Numbered from the stretch's first letter, positions 1 through 8,144 are shown. The stretch: 64,000 nt of DNA from Motilibacter rhizosphaerae (GCF_004216915.1 NZ_SGXD01000002.1:1084055-1148054); one strand, 5' to 3'. Notes: generated by a model not told the origin, from the letters alone. Program-made: numbers and translations.

Positions 1-482
1 CGCACGTCGCCCGCGCGCTCGGCGTCGAGTGCGGCGGCCACGAGCGCCGCCCAGTCCGCCTGCGGGGCGCCATTCCGCGAGAGCCCGGTGTCGATCTTGA
101 GGTGGAGGCGCGCCGGGCGTCCGGCGCGGGAGGCGGCGGCGCGTACCTCGTCGAGGGCCCAGGTCGCCGAGACGTTGAGGTCGACGTCGGCTGCGACAGC
201 GGCCTCGAGCAGGGGCTCGCCCGGCCCGTACAGCCAGGCGAGCAGGCGGCCGGTGTCACCGGACTGCCGCAGCAGCAGCGCCTCCTGAAGCAGCGCGACC
301 CCGAGCCACGACGCGCCGCCCTCGCGCGCGGCGCGGCCGCACGGAACCAGGCCGTGGCCGTAGGCGTCGGCCTTGACGACGGCCATCACCTGCGCTCCCG
401 GCGCCCGGGCGGCCAGCGCCCGCACGTTCGAGCGGAGCGCGGCGAGGTCGATGCGCGCCGAGCGCAGCGGGGGGGCACTCAC
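1..482 (-). CDS. alr: Alanine racemase, N-terminal part (cut by window edge)
   Basis: PLP enzyme interconverting L- and D-alanine in the cytoplasm, supplying D-Ala for peptidoglycan. About 160 N-terminal residues are visible and the gene runs off position 1. The fold-III PLP-lysine motif KADAYGHG is present (Lys37), as is the downstream HLKIDTGLSRNG segment typical of the barrel. The start is taken as GTG at 480-482; an ATG ten bases upstream is out of frame. The gene follows the marR/efflux unit on the same strand but is separated from it by a large palindrome at 508-566, so it is probably transcribed separately. In other actinobacteria alr also lies near nnrD and glmS, which supports the call. 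Confidence 0.93.
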   Translation of the reverse strand, partial: MSAPPLRSARIDLAALRSNVRALAARAPGAQVMAVVKADAYGHGLVPCGRAAREGGASWLGVALLQEALLLRQSGDTGRLLAWLYGPGEPLLEAAVAADVDLNVSATWALDEVRAAASRAGRPARLHLKIDTGLSRNGAPQADWAALVAAALDAERAGDV

Positions 483-507
483 GGGCGCCCATCCTGCCAG
501 CCCCGGT

Positions 508-566
508 CCCCAACGTTGTGGGGCTGGTTCGGCGCTATAGCGCGAACCAGCCCCACAACGTTGGGG
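508..566. terminator. 59-bp near-perfect palindrome between marR and alr
   Basis: Two 24-nt arms (508-531 and 543-566) are exact reverse complements. The 11-nt centre is itself almost palindromic (CGCTATAGCG), giving a nearly continuous hairpin or cruciform of about 29 bp. It starts 14 bp after the marR stop and ends 26 bp before the alr start. No U-tract follows on either strand. It most likely ends transcription of the efflux/marR unit, but it could also be an operator for alr or a copy of a dispersed repeat. Confidence 0.6.
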
Positions 567-579
567 AGAGCGGCGGGGG

Positions 580-1011
580 TCAGTCGGCGAGCAGGGCCTC
601 GAGCGCGGGGAGGGCGTCCTCGAGCGCATGGCGCTGCGCGGGGTCGAGCCGGTCGAGGCGGCGCTGCAGCGTTGCGGTGTACGTCGCGCGGACCTCGGCG
701 AGCACCCGCTCGCCCTCGGGGCTCAGCGTCAGCAGGACCGAGCGGGCGTCGGCCGGGTCCGGCGTACGGGTCACGACCCCGCGCTCGTCCAACGCCGCGA
801 GCGCCCGGCTCATCGTGGGGGCGGACACCGCCTCGCGGGCGGCGAGCTCGCCGAGGCGCAGCGGGCCGTGCCCCTCGATCGTGACGAGCGCGGAGAGCAG
901 CAGCGGCGAGAGGTCGCTCCCGCCCTCGGTGCGCAGGCGGCGGTGCAGCCGGCCGACGACCAGGCGGAGCCGGGAGGCCGTCGAGGTGCCTGCAGCGGTG
1001 GCGGTGCTCAC
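580..1011 (-). CDS. MarR-family transcriptional regulator
   Basis: A 143-residue winged-helix protein of usual MarR length. It has the helix-turn-helix region around residues 53-75 (LGELAAREAVSAPTMSRALA) followed by the wing with the MarR signature DPADARSVLLTLS (DxRxxxxxLT). MarR proteins are dimers that usually repress a neighbouring efflux gene and release DNA on ligand binding. Its GTG start at 1011 overlaps the TGA stop of the MFS gene as GTGA, so the two are translationally coupled and the regulator very likely controls that transporter and itself. The ligand cannot be inferred. The gene is followed by the 508-566 palindrome. Confidence 0.9.
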   Translation of the reverse strand: MSTATAAGTSTASRLRLVVGRLHRRLRTEGGSDLSPLLLSALVTIEGHGPLRLGELAAREAVSAPTMSRALAALDERGVVTRTPDPADARSVLLTLSPEGERVLAEVRATYTATLQRRLDRLDPAQRHALEDALPALEALLAD

Positions 1012-2738
1012 CGGTGCGCGTCCTGGTGGACGTGCTCGCGGGTGTCGCCGCGCACCCAGGCCAGGACACCGGCGGTGGCCGCCATGACGGCGGCGAGCAC
1101 GAACACGACGACGAGACCGTCGTGGAACGGGCCGGAGACGAGGTGGGGGAAGAAGCTCGTGCCCGTCACGGTCTCGCGGGCCGCGGCGGGGAGCCGCTGC
1201 AGCTCGCCGGTCGGCGCGAGCAGGCTGCCGACCGGGTTGTAGCCGAGGAACGACGCGAAGACGGTGCCGACCGGCGGCAGCCCGGCGACCGTGTCGGCCG
1301 CCTTCTGCGACACGCCCTGCGCGAGCAGCCCGGAGCGCAGCGAGCCGGGCAGCGACCCCGCGAGGCCGGCGATGAGCAGCGAGAAGAACACGCCCATCGA
1401 GAGGACCATGCCGGAGTTCTGGAAGGTCGAGACCATGCCGGCGGAGGCGCCGCGCTGCGTGGGGGGCACGGAGTTCATGATGGCCGTCATGTTGGGCGCG
1501 GTGTAGAGCCCGGCGCCGACGCCGTTGAGGAAGATGAGCGCGGCGAAGCCGAGGTAGGGGAAGTCGGTCGGCAGGAGCAGCAGGCCGAGGAACGACAGCG
1601 CCATGATGCTCATGCCGCCGACGGTGAACAGCCGCGCGCCGTACTTGTCGGAGAGGTAGCCCGAGACCGGACCGGCGACGAGGAAGCCGACGGTGAGCGG
1701 CAGCAGGAAGATGCCGGCCCACAGCGGCGTGCGCTCGTAGTCGTAGCCGCGCAGCGGCAGCCAGATCCCCTGCAGCCAGATGATGAGCATGAACTGCAGA
1801 CCACCGCGGGCGACGGCGCCGGCGAGCACACCGGTCGCCCCGGTCCAGAACGGCCGCATGCGGAACAGCTCCAGGTGGAACATCGGGTCCTTGACCCGCC
1901 GCTCGATCGCGAGGAACGCCGCGAGCAGGACCAGGCCACCGATGATGCCCGCGTCGACCCAGGGGTTGGTCCAGCCCTCGGAGTGGCCGCCGTAGGGCTG
2001 GATGCCGTAGGTGATGCCGGCCAGCAGGACGGTCAGGCCCGTACCGAACGTGACGTTGCCCCACCAGTCGATCCGGCCGCTGCCGCGCTGCGAGGTCTCG
2101 CGCAGCGAGCGGTACGCCCACAGCGTGCCGAGCGCGCCGAGCGGCACGCTGACCCAGAAGACCGCGCGCCAGTCCCACTCGGAGAGCACGCCGCCGACGA
2201 CGAGCCCGAGGAACGAGCCGGCGATGCCGGCGACCTGGTTGATGCCGAGCGCCATGCCGCGCTGGTGAACGGGGAACGCGTCGGTGAGGATCGCCGTCGA
2301 GTTCGCCATGAGCATCGAGCCGCCGATGCCCTGCACCACGCGGAAGCCGATGAGCCAGAGAGCCCCGCCCCCGCCGCTGAACGGCACGAGCGCGAGCGCC
2401 GCGCTGGCGAGCGCGAAGACCGCGAAGCCGGCGTTGTAGATGCGCACGCGGCCGTAGATGTCACCGAGGCGCCCGAGCGTCACGACGAGCACGGCCGTGA
2501 CGAGCATGTAGCCGATGAGCAGCCACAGCAGGTAGCTCACGTTGCCGGCCGCGAGCGGGTCGAGTCCGATGCCGCGGAAGATCGCCGGCAGCGAGATGAG
2601 CACGATCGAGGAGTTGACCGTGGCCATGAGGATGCCGAGCGTCGTGTTGCTCAGCGCCACCCACTTGTAGGGGATGCCCCCGCCTGCCTGCTGCTGCGGG
2701 GCCTGCGCCCGCTCCACCGTCAACGCCACGTCTACCAC
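1008..2738 (-). CDS. MFS multidrug efflux transporter, DHA2 (EmrB/QacA) type
   Basis: A 576-residue hydrophobic protein with about 14 predicted membrane helices, the size and topology of drug:H+ antiporter family 2. Visible signatures are motif A in the loop after TM2 (LGRLGDIYGRVRI, about residues 88-100) and a second motif-A-like loop GYLSDKYGARL in the C-terminal half. It probably exports a hydrophobic drug or metabolite using proton-motive force. GTG at 2738 gives the longest form, but the purine-rich GACGAGG directly abuts it. The GTG three codons downstream (2729) is better spaced and may be the real start. It is coupled to the downstream marR by a GTGA overlap. Substrate unknown. Confidence 0.88.
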   Translation of the reverse strand: MVDVALTVERAQAPQQQAGGGIPYKWVALSNTTLGILMATVNSSIVLISLPAIFRGIGLDPLAAGNVSYLLWLLIGYMLVTAVLVVTLGRLGDIYGRVRIYNAGFAVFALASAALALVPFSGGGGALWLIGFRVVQGIGGSMLMANSTAILTDAFPVHQRGMALGINQVAGIAGSFLGLVVGGVLSEWDWRAVFWVSVPLGALGTLWAYRSLRETSQRGSGRIDWWGNVTFGTGLTVLLAGITYGIQPYGGHSEGWTNPWVDAGIIGGLVLLAAFLAIERRVKDPMFHLELFRMRPFWTGATGVLAGAVARGGLQFMLIIWLQGIWLPLRGYDYERTPLWAGIFLLPLTVGFLVAGPVSGYLSDKYGARLFTVGGMSIMALSFLGLLLLPTDFPYLGFAALIFLNGVGAGLYTAPNMTAIMNSVPPTQRGASAGMVSTFQNSGMVLSMGVFFSLLIAGLAGSLPGSLRSGLLAQGVSQKAADTVAGLPPVGTVFASFLGYNPVGSLLAPTGELQRLPAAARETVTGTSFFPHLVSGPFHDGLVVVFVLAAVMAATAGVLAWVRGDTREHVHQDAHR

Positions 2739-2765
2739 CCTCGTCGTCCGTCACTTGCTTGATGC

Positions 2766-2771
2766 ATGCTA
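2766..2771 (-). promoter_or_regulatory. Candidate -10 element of the efflux/marR unit
   Basis: On the minus strand TAGCAT fits the actinobacterial TANNNT -10 pattern, about 27 bp upstream of the transporter start, within a GCATGCAT self-complementary core. It overlaps the stop codon of the upstream glycosyltransferase gene. No convincing -35 is seen, as expected for a promoter regulated by MarR. Weak call. Confidence 0.3.
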
Positions 2772-3902
2772 ACGGACTGCGGCGCCGGCGTCTTCCCGGG
2801 GCCTCGCCGGGGTGCTGGCCGGCGGGTGCGCGAGCAGGGCCAGGAGCCCCACCCCCAGCAGGAGGTACGCGTCGGCCGCCACCGTCACGAGACCGTGCCA
2901 GCCGTACTCCCGCGGGCCGCCGTCGTGCGGCGTCCACCACGGCGGGGAGACCAGCAGCACGGCGTACGCCGTGGCCGCCGCCCGCGGCCGCTCCGCGGCG
3001 AGCACGAGCAGCGCGGGCAGCGCCCAGACCCAGTGGTGCGTCCACGAGACCGGGGACAGGAGGAGTCCGGCGACGCCGGCGGCGGCGGTTGCGCGGAGCG
3101 AGTCGCCTCGCAGGGCGGCGGCTCGCGCGACGGCCAGGCCGACGGCGCCCAGCGCGAGCGGGAGCAGCACGAACGCCCCCGGCACCTGGTCCGGGCCGCC
3201 GAGCAGGCGCGCCGCCACGCCGTACGGCGACTGGTCGGCGATGTACGCGACCCCCACCCGCGAGGTGTCGTGGAACAGCCCGGACCAGTAGCGCAGCGAG
3301 GCGGTCGGTGCGAGGACCGCGCCCAGCGCCGTGCAGCCGGCCGCGACGGTCACGGCCCGGGCCGCGCAGCGCCTCCGGCTCGTGACGAGGAGCAGCACGA
3401 CGAACACCCCGGGCGTCAGCTTGACGGCAGCGGCGAGACCCACGCCGATGCCCGCGGACCGTCCCTCGTACGCCCGCCGCAGGTCCGCGAGGACCGCCGC
3501 GAGCAGCAGCAGGTTGACCTGGCCGAGCGCCAGCGTGTGCCACACGGGCTCGAGCGGCAGCGCGGCCGCGACGAGGGACGGCACGCGTCCGGCCGGATCC
3601 TTCCCGGCGAGCAGCAGGCAGTCCCGGGCCGCACTGGCGAGGGCCGCGACCGAGGCGAGCGCCCAGCCGACGCGCACCAGCCCGTCGGGCAGCAGCGCCA
3701 ACGGGCGGAACAGCTCGGCCGCGAAGGGCGGGTAGGTGAACCAGTGCCCCAGCAGCTGGTCCGCGTAGAGCGCGCCGTCGCGCCGGACCGCCGCTCCCCC
3801 GCGCCGGTAGATCTCGAGGTCGAGCGGGACGTGGAGCAGGGCGAGCGCGACGACCCCGGCGAGCTCGCCGGCGAGGAGCACCCGGAGGCGGGAGAGCGGC
3901 AT
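2769..3902 (-). CDS. GT87-type membrane mannosyltransferase-like protein
   Basis: A 377-residue polytopic membrane protein with the layout of GT-C glycosyltransferase family 87 (PimE-like, polyprenyl-phosphate-mannose dependent). After a first membrane segment it has an acidic site LDLEIYRRGG (about residues 27-36), then the conserved FTYPPFAA block, and near the C-terminus SWTHHWVWALP, a typical GT87 loop. Known relatives add alpha-mannose to phosphatidylinositol mannosides or other envelope glycolipids on the outer face of the membrane; the acceptor here is unknown. The ATG start at 3902 is back-to-back with the region upstream of the sensor kinase. It is probably a single gene, ending 31 bp before the efflux gene. 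Confidence 0.75.
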   Translation of the reverse strand: MPLSRLRVLLAGELAGVVALALLHVPLDLEIYRRGGAAVRRDGALYADQLLGHWFTYPPFAAELFRPLALLPDGLVRVGWALASVAALASAARDCLLLAGKDPAGRVPSLVAAALPLEPVWHTLALGQVNLLLLAAVLADLRRAYEGRSAGIGVGLAAAVKLTPGVFVVLLLVTSRRRCAARAVTVAAGCTALGAVLAPTASLRYWSGLFHDTSRVGVAYIADQSPYGVAARLLGGPDQVPGAFVLLPLALGAVGLAVARAAALRGDSLRATAAAGVAGLLLSPVSWTHHWVWALPALLVLAAERPRAAATAYAVLLVSPPWWTPHDGGPREYGWHGLVTVAADAYLLLGVGLLALLAHPPASTPARPREDAGAAVR

Positions 3903-4020
3903 GGCCCGACCGTCGCCGCGCCCGGCGGCCGTCGCGTCAGGCCCGGAGCCCGTCCCCGCCGGGCGGCACTGGCCCGGAGGCGTACGCCTCGGGGAGGTTC
4001 CCGGCGCTCCCCCGCGGTCC

Positions 4021-4026
4021 TACGGT
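4021..4026 (+). promoter_or_regulatory. -10 element of the leaderless histidine kinase gene
   Basis: TACGGT matches TANNNT and ends 6 bp before the GTG at 4033. That spacing puts the transcription start at, or within a base of, the start codon, the usual arrangement of leaderless actinobacterial genes. No Shine-Dalgarno sequence precedes that GTG. Confidence 0.55.
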
Positions 4027-4032
4027 GGGCCC

Positions 4033-5121
4033 GTGGCTCCTCCCCGCACCGGTCGGGCCGCCGACGCCCTCGCGGCTGCGGCGGTCACGGTGGCCCTGGC
4101 GGCCGCGCCCGACGAGCGGGCGCGGGACGACACGCGCCCCAGCGGCCCCCCGTCGCGCACCCCGCTGCTCGCGGTCGTGGTCCTGCTCGCCGTCCTCGCC
4201 GCCAGCAGCTTCGCGGTCCGCAGCTGGGCCCTCCCCGTGGTGCTCCTGCTGGGCGCCGAGGCCGCGCTCGTCCTCGTCGCCGCGCGCTGGTCGCGCCCGG
4301 CGTCCGCCTCGACCGCTGTCCTCGTCCTCGTCGTCGCGGGCCTGCTCATCCCTGCGCGCCCGGTGAGCGGCGGCCCGCAGGGCGACGTCCTCGTGCTAGG
4401 CGAGGTCGTCGTCGCGTTCTCCGTGCTGCTCGCCTGGACCGCGGGGAGCTCGGTGCGGGCGCGTGACGCGTACCGCACGGCGCTGCAGCAGCAGGAGACC
4501 GCCGCGGCCGTGGCGGCGGAGCGGCTCCGCATCGCCCGCGAGCTCCACGACGTCGTGGCGCACAGCATCGGGGTCATCGCCATCCAGGCCGGGGTCGGGA
4601 GCCGCGTGCTGGACAGCCGGCCGGAGGAGGCGCGTAAGGCGCTCGACGCCATCGAGGGCACCAGCCGCGAGGCGCTGCGCGGGCTGCGGCGCACGCTCGG
4701 CACCCTGCGCGAGGGCGACGGCACCGCGGCGTACGCGCCGGTGCCCGGCCTGCGCGACCTCGCCGACCTGGTGGGCACCGCGAGGAGCACCGGGCTGGGG
4801 GTGGAGCTCGAGGCGCACGGGCTCGAGCAGGGGCTGCCGGCGGAGGTGGACCTGGCGGCGTACCGGATCCTGCAGGAGGCGCTCACCAACGTCGCGCGGC
4901 ACTCGGGCGGCGGGACCTGCCGCGTCCGCGTCGAGGTCGCGCTCCGCCGGGTCCTGCTCGAGGTGCGCGACCCCGGTCCGGCGCTCGCCGGGCGCGAGGC
5001 GGGCGGGTACGGGCTGGTCGGGATGCAGGAGCGGGTCTCGGCGCTCGGCGGCACGCTCGTGGCCGGCCCCGAGGGCGCCGGCTGGTGCGTGCGCGCGGAG
5101 CTGCCGGTGGGCCGCCCGTGA
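4033..5121 (+). CDS. NarL-family sensor histidine kinase
   Basis: A 363-residue membrane kinase. The N-terminal half has about four hydrophobic segments and no large extracellular domain. A HisKA_3 dimerisation helix follows with the phospho-acceptor His172 in the RELHDVVAHS box. The HATPase domain shows the N-box (LQEALTNVARHS) and the G-box GYGLVGMQERV. It autophosphorylates and passes phosphate to the response regulator whose GTG overlaps its TGA. GTG at 4033 was preferred to an in-frame ATG at 3901 because a -10 hexamer lies 6 bp before it, and because the upstream 44 codons are Pro/Arg-rich and overlap the divergent GT87 start. The signal sensed is unknown; membrane-only sensors of this type often respond to envelope stress. 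Confidence 0.9.
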   Translation: MAPPRTGRAADALAAAAVTVALAAAPDERARDDTRPSGPPSRTPLLAVVVLLAVLAASSFAVRSWALPVVLLLGAEAALVLVAARWSRPASASTAVLVLVVAGLLIPARPVSGGPQGDVLVLGEVVVAFSVLLAWTAGSSVRARDAYRTALQQQETAAAVAAERLRIARELHDVVAHSIGVIAIQAGVGSRVLDSRPEEARKALDAIEGTSREALRGLRRTLGTLREGDGTAAYAPVPGLRDLADLVGTARSTGLGVELEAHGLEQGLPAEVDLAAYRILQEALTNVARHSGGGTCRVRVEVALRRVLLEVRDPGPALAGREAGGYGLVGMQERVSALGGTLVAGPEGAGWCVRAELPVGRP

Positions 5122-5792
5122 GCGTGCGGGCCGTCGAGGAGCGGGTGAGCGTCGTGCTCGCCGACGACCAGCCGCTCGTACGCGCCGGGCTCCGCGTGCT
5201 CATCGAGGAGCAGCCCGACCTCCACGTCGTGGGCGAGGCGGGGACGGGCCTGGAGGCGGTGCGGGTCGTGGAGGCGACGGCCCCGGACGTCGTCCTCATG
5301 GACGTGCGGATGCCGCTGCTCGACGGGATCGCCGCGACCCGCCGGATCTCCGCCTCGGGCAGCCGCAGCCGGGTCGCGGTCCTCACGACGTTCGACGACG
5401 ACGAGTACGTCGACGGCGCCCTCCGCGCCGGCGCCAGCGGCTTCCTCGTCAAGGACATGGCGCTCGAGGACATCCTCGCGGGCATCCGCGTCGTCGCCGC
5501 GGGAGACGCCCTCCTCGCCCCGGGCATCACACGGCGGCTCATCGCGGACTTCGCCCGCCAGCAGGCGAGCCCGCCGGCCGCCCCGCTGCTCCAGCGGGTG
5601 ACCCCCCGCGAGCGCGAGGTGCTCGCCCTCGTCGGGCGCGGGCTGTCCAACACCGAGATCGCCGACGAGCTCGTCATCAGCGTCGCGACGGCGAAGGCGC
5701 ACGTCGCCCGGCTGCTCACCAAGCTCGACGCGCGCGACCGGGTGCAGCTCGTCATCGTCGCGTACGAGTCGGGCCTGGTAGCCCGCGCCTGA
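5118..5792 (+). CDS. LuxR/NarL-type response regulator
   Basis: A 224-residue two-domain regulator. The receiver domain carries the acidic pair in VVLADDQ, phospho-acceptor Asp62 in VVLMDVRMP, and the conserved Lys112 in GFLVKDM. After a short linker, the LuxR-type helix-turn-helix (about residues 160-215) reads LTPREREVLALVGRGLSNTEIA with recognition helix VATAKAHVARLLTK. Phosphorylation by the upstream kinase should promote dimerisation and DNA binding. The GTG start at 5118 overlaps the kinase stop as GTGA; the longer form from 5085 lies inside the kinase gene and is less likely. Targets are unknown, though the small gene directly downstream is a candidate. Confidence 0.93.
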   Translation: MSVRAVEERVSVVLADDQPLVRAGLRVLIEEQPDLHVVGEAGTGLEAVRVVEATAPDVVLMDVRMPLLDGIAATRRISASGSRSRVAVLTTFDDDEYVDGALRAGASGFLVKDMALEDILAGIRVVAAGDALLAPGITRRLIADFARQQASPPAAPLLQRVTPREREVLALVGRGLSNTEIADELVISVATAKAHVARLLTKLDARDRVQLVIVAYESGLVARA

Positions 5793-5809
5793 GCGGGTAG
5801 GGGGCCGGC

Positions 5810-6088
5810 ATGAGCGACCAGCCACTCGAGTCCGCGATGCTGACCGGCAACGACGAGGGCGAGCCCGGCGACCTGGGCGGCCTCACCGCCTCCGAGCCCT
5901 CCGCGCTCGCCGCCCCCGACGAGGTCGTCGCCGCGGTGGCGGACGACGCTCCGCTGCCCGGCGCGGGAGCTGGCCGAGTCGGAGCCGGCGGCACAGCCGG
6001 AGCCGGCGGCACAGGCGGAGCCGGCGGCACAGGCGGCGACGCCCACGGCAGCACGGACCCCGACACCCCGGAGTTCCGCGAGCCCTGA
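5810..6088 (+). CDS. Small Gly/Ala-rich acidic protein, unknown function
   Basis: A 92-residue protein not matched to any family I know. The first half is acidic (GNDEGEPGD, APDEVVAAVADD). The second half is a low-complexity run of GAGGTGG-like units, followed by a polar tail ending EFREP. There is no signal peptide or membrane segment. It has a good ribosome binding site (AGGGGG, 5 bp before the ATG) and starts 18 bp after the response regulator stop, so it is probably the last gene of the two-component operon. Codon use follows the high-GC pattern. It may be real but fast-evolving; a spurious call cannot be excluded. Confidence 0.5.
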   Translation: MSDQPLESAMLTGNDEGEPGDLGGLTASEPSALAAPDEVVAAVADDAPLPGAGAGRVGAGGTAGAGGTGGAGGTGGDAHGSTDPDTPEFREP

Positions 6089-6099
6089 CCCCGTCCCCC

Positions 6100-6317
6100 C
6101 GTGATCATGCACGTCCTGGGATCGGCGCCCCGCACTCCCCGTGATCATGCACGTCCTGGGCCCTCCCCCGTGATCATGCACATCGTGTGGGGGTCACGGA
6201 CCCACGATCTGCATGATCACGAGGGGGTGGACGCCCACGATCTGCATGATCACGAGGAATGGACGCTCACGATCTGCATGATCACGAGGGGGCGGCGCCT
6301 AGGACGTGCATGATCAC
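6100..6317. repeat. Cluster of seven GTGATCATGCA repeats in two orientations
   Basis: About 20-bp units with core GTGATCATGCA(C/G) followed by roughly GTCCTGGG or GATCGTGGG. Plus-oriented copies start at 6101, 6141 and 6170; minus-oriented copies end near 6220, 6253, 6285 and 6317. Spacing is irregular (29-40 bp). The cluster fills the gap between two convergent genes, and the nnrD stop codon lies inside the last copy. Head-to-head copies can pair into long hairpins, so the cluster could terminate both genes. It could also be a protein-binding or dispersed intergenic repeat. Confidence 0.85.
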
Positions 6318-7741
6318 GACGAGGGGGGATCCGCGAGTCGGCGCTGCGCCTCCGGCAGCGCGTCGAGCAGCTGGCCCGCGCTGAGCGGGGCGCCCTGGCT
6401 GGCGACGCGACCGGCCAGCCCGTGCAGCCAGGCGGCGACCGCCCCGGCGTCGTACGGGTCGAGCCCCCGCGCGAGCAGTGCCCCCGCCACCCCCGCGAGC
6501 ACGTCGCCGGAGCCGGCGGTGGCGAGCCACGACGTCCCGGTCGGGTTCACCCGGGCACGGCCGTCCGGCGTCGCCACCACCGTGGTCGAGCCCTTGAGCA
6601 GCACCACCGCGCCGGTGCGCCGCGCGGCCTCGCCCGCCCAGTGCAGCCGCCGCGCCTCGACCTCGGCCCGCTCCACCTCGACGCCGAGCTCGTGCAGCAG
6701 GCCGACGAGCTCGCCGGCGTGCGGCGTGAGCAGGGCGTCCCCGCCGGCCCGCTCGTGCAGGACCGTGCACCCGGCGTCGAGCACCACCGGCTCGGGGTGC
6801 TCCACGTGCTCCGCCACCGCTCGCGGGTCGGCGACGCCCGGGCCGACCACCCGCGCCTGGACGCGCCCCTCCCCCGCCACGACCTCGGGCCACGAGCTCA
6901 GCACGTGCTGGGTCGCCCGCGAGGGCCCGACGTAGCGGACCATGCCGGCGCCCGCCCGGATCGCGCCTCCAGTGCAGAGCACCGCCGCTCCCGGGAACGC
7001 GTCGCTGCCCGCCACCACGCCCACGACGCCGCGGCGGTACTTGTCGCTCTCGCGGCCCGGCTCGGGGAGCAGCGCGGCGACGTCGGCGGCGTCGAGCACC
7101 TCGAGGACCGGGTCGCGCAGGTACGCGCCGAGCCCGATGTCGATGACCTGCACCAGCCCCGCGTGCCCGGCGCCGGGGTCGACGAGCAGCCCCGGCTTGA
7201 GCGTCCCGGGCACGAGCGTCACGTCGGCGCTCACCGCGTCGCCCGCCACCTCGCCGGTGTCGGCGTCGACGCCGGACGGCACGTCGACGGCCACGAGCAG
7301 CGCGCCGCCCGCCTCCGCCCGACGCACGACCCGGGCCGCCTCGGGGCGCAGGCCGCCGCTCCCGCCGATCCCGAGGATGCCGTCGAGCACGAGGTCGGCG
7401 TCGTCGACGGCGGCGACCGCCTCGACCACGCGCCCACCTGCGGCCTCGAGGGCCGCACGACCCGCCTCGTGCACCCGGCTGCCCAGCAGCAGGGCGCGCA
7501 CCTCGACCCCGCGGCGGGCGAGCCGGGCACCGGCGTGCAGGGCGTCGCCGCCGTTGTCGCCGGAGCCGACGAGCAGCACGGCGCGGGCGCCGTACGCCCC
7601 GCCCCGCTCCGCGCGCAGCAGCTGCAGGCAGGCGGCGGCGATGCCGGCAGCGGCACGGTCCATGAGGGTGCCGGGGGGCAGCGTCGCGGCGAGCTCGGCC
7701 TCGGCGCGACGCACCTCGGCGACGGCGTGGGCGTGGCGCAT
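6314..7741 (-). CDS. nnrD: Bifunctional NAD(P)H-hydrate epimerase/dehydratase
   Basis: A 475-residue repair enzyme that restores damaged NAD(P)H hydrates: the N-terminal YjeF_N domain epimerises R/S-NADHX and the C-terminal ribokinase-like domain dehydrates S-NADHX using ADP or ATP. Evidence for the first half is GSGDNGGDALHAGARLA (about residues 56-72) and VDVPSGVDADTG. For the second half it is GSDAFPGAAVL, LTPHAGEL, and the NPTGTSWLATAGSGDVLAG block with the catalytic Asp in GSGDVLAG. The ATG at 7741 starts the conserved region. It lies downstream of acpS and glmS on the same strand, as in other actinobacteria. The stop codon falls in a copy of the 6100-6317 repeat. Confidence 0.93.
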   Translation of the reverse strand: MRHAHAVAEVRRAEAELAATLPPGTLMDRAAAGIAAACLQLLRAERGGAYGARAVLLVGSGDNGGDALHAGARLARRGVEVRALLLGSRVHEAGRAALEAAGGRVVEAVAAVDDADLVLDGILGIGGSGGLRPEAARVVRRAEAGGALLVAVDVPSGVDADTGEVAGDAVSADVTLVPGTLKPGLLVDPGAGHAGLVQVIDIGLGAYLRDPVLEVLDAADVAALLPEPGRESDKYRRGVVGVVAGSDAFPGAAVLCTGGAIRAGAGMVRYVGPSRATQHVLSSWPEVVAGEGRVQARVVGPGVADPRAVAEHVEHPEPVVLDAGCTVLHERAGGDALLTPHAGELVGLLHELGVEVERAEVEARRLHWAGEAARRTGAVVLLKGSTTVVATPDGRARVNPTGTSWLATAGSGDVLAGVAGALLARGLDPYDAGAVAAWLHGLAGRVASQGAPLSAGQLLDALPEAQRRLADPPSS

Positions 7742-7788
7742 CGGGCTCCTCGGGTCGCGGGCGTCGCGGCAGCCCCCCACCGGCCGGC

Positions 7789-8139
7789 TCAGGCCTCGGC
7801 GACCACCACGGCCGACGCTATCCCCGCGTCGTGGCTGAGCGACACGTGCCAGCGCGCCACGCCGAGCTCGCGCGCCACCGCCTCCACCGTGCCGCGCACC
7901 TCGAGAGAGGGCCGGCCGGCGGCGTCGCGCACGACCTCGGCGTCGAGCCAGCGCATGCCGGCCGGGGCTCCGAGCGCCTTCGCGAGCGCCTCCTTGGCCG
8001 CGAAGCGCGCGGCGAGCGAGGCCGGCGGCAGGGCGCGCTCGGCCGGGGTGAAGACCCGCTCGGCCAGCCGCGGCGTACGCGCCAGCACGGCGGAGAAGCG
8101 CGCCACGTCGACCACGTCGATGCCGACGCCGACGATCAC
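7789..8139 (-). CDS. acpS: Holo-[acyl-carrier-protein] synthase
   Basis: A 116-residue 4'-phosphopantetheinyl transferase of normal length. It transfers phosphopantetheine from CoA to a serine of acyl carrier protein, enabling fatty acid synthesis. Both AcpS signatures are present: the metal-binding [11 protein letters not shown] at the N-terminus and [13 protein letters not shown] around residues 45-57. The GTG start at 8139 lies 5 bp after the glmS stop, so it is probably co-transcribed with glmS, and nnrD follows after 47 bp. Confidence 0.93.
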   Translation of the reverse strand: MIVGVGIDVVDVARFSAVLARTPRLAERVFTPAERALPPASLAARFAAKEALAKALGAPAGMRWLDAEVVRDAAGRPSLEVRGTVEAVARELGVARWHVSLSHDAGIASAVVVAEA

Positions 8140-8144
8140 CGGGC

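Noticed and set aside
6100..6317. CRISPR array or insertion-sequence end
   Set aside because: Spacing is irregular, orientation flips in the middle, and there is no transposase or target duplication.
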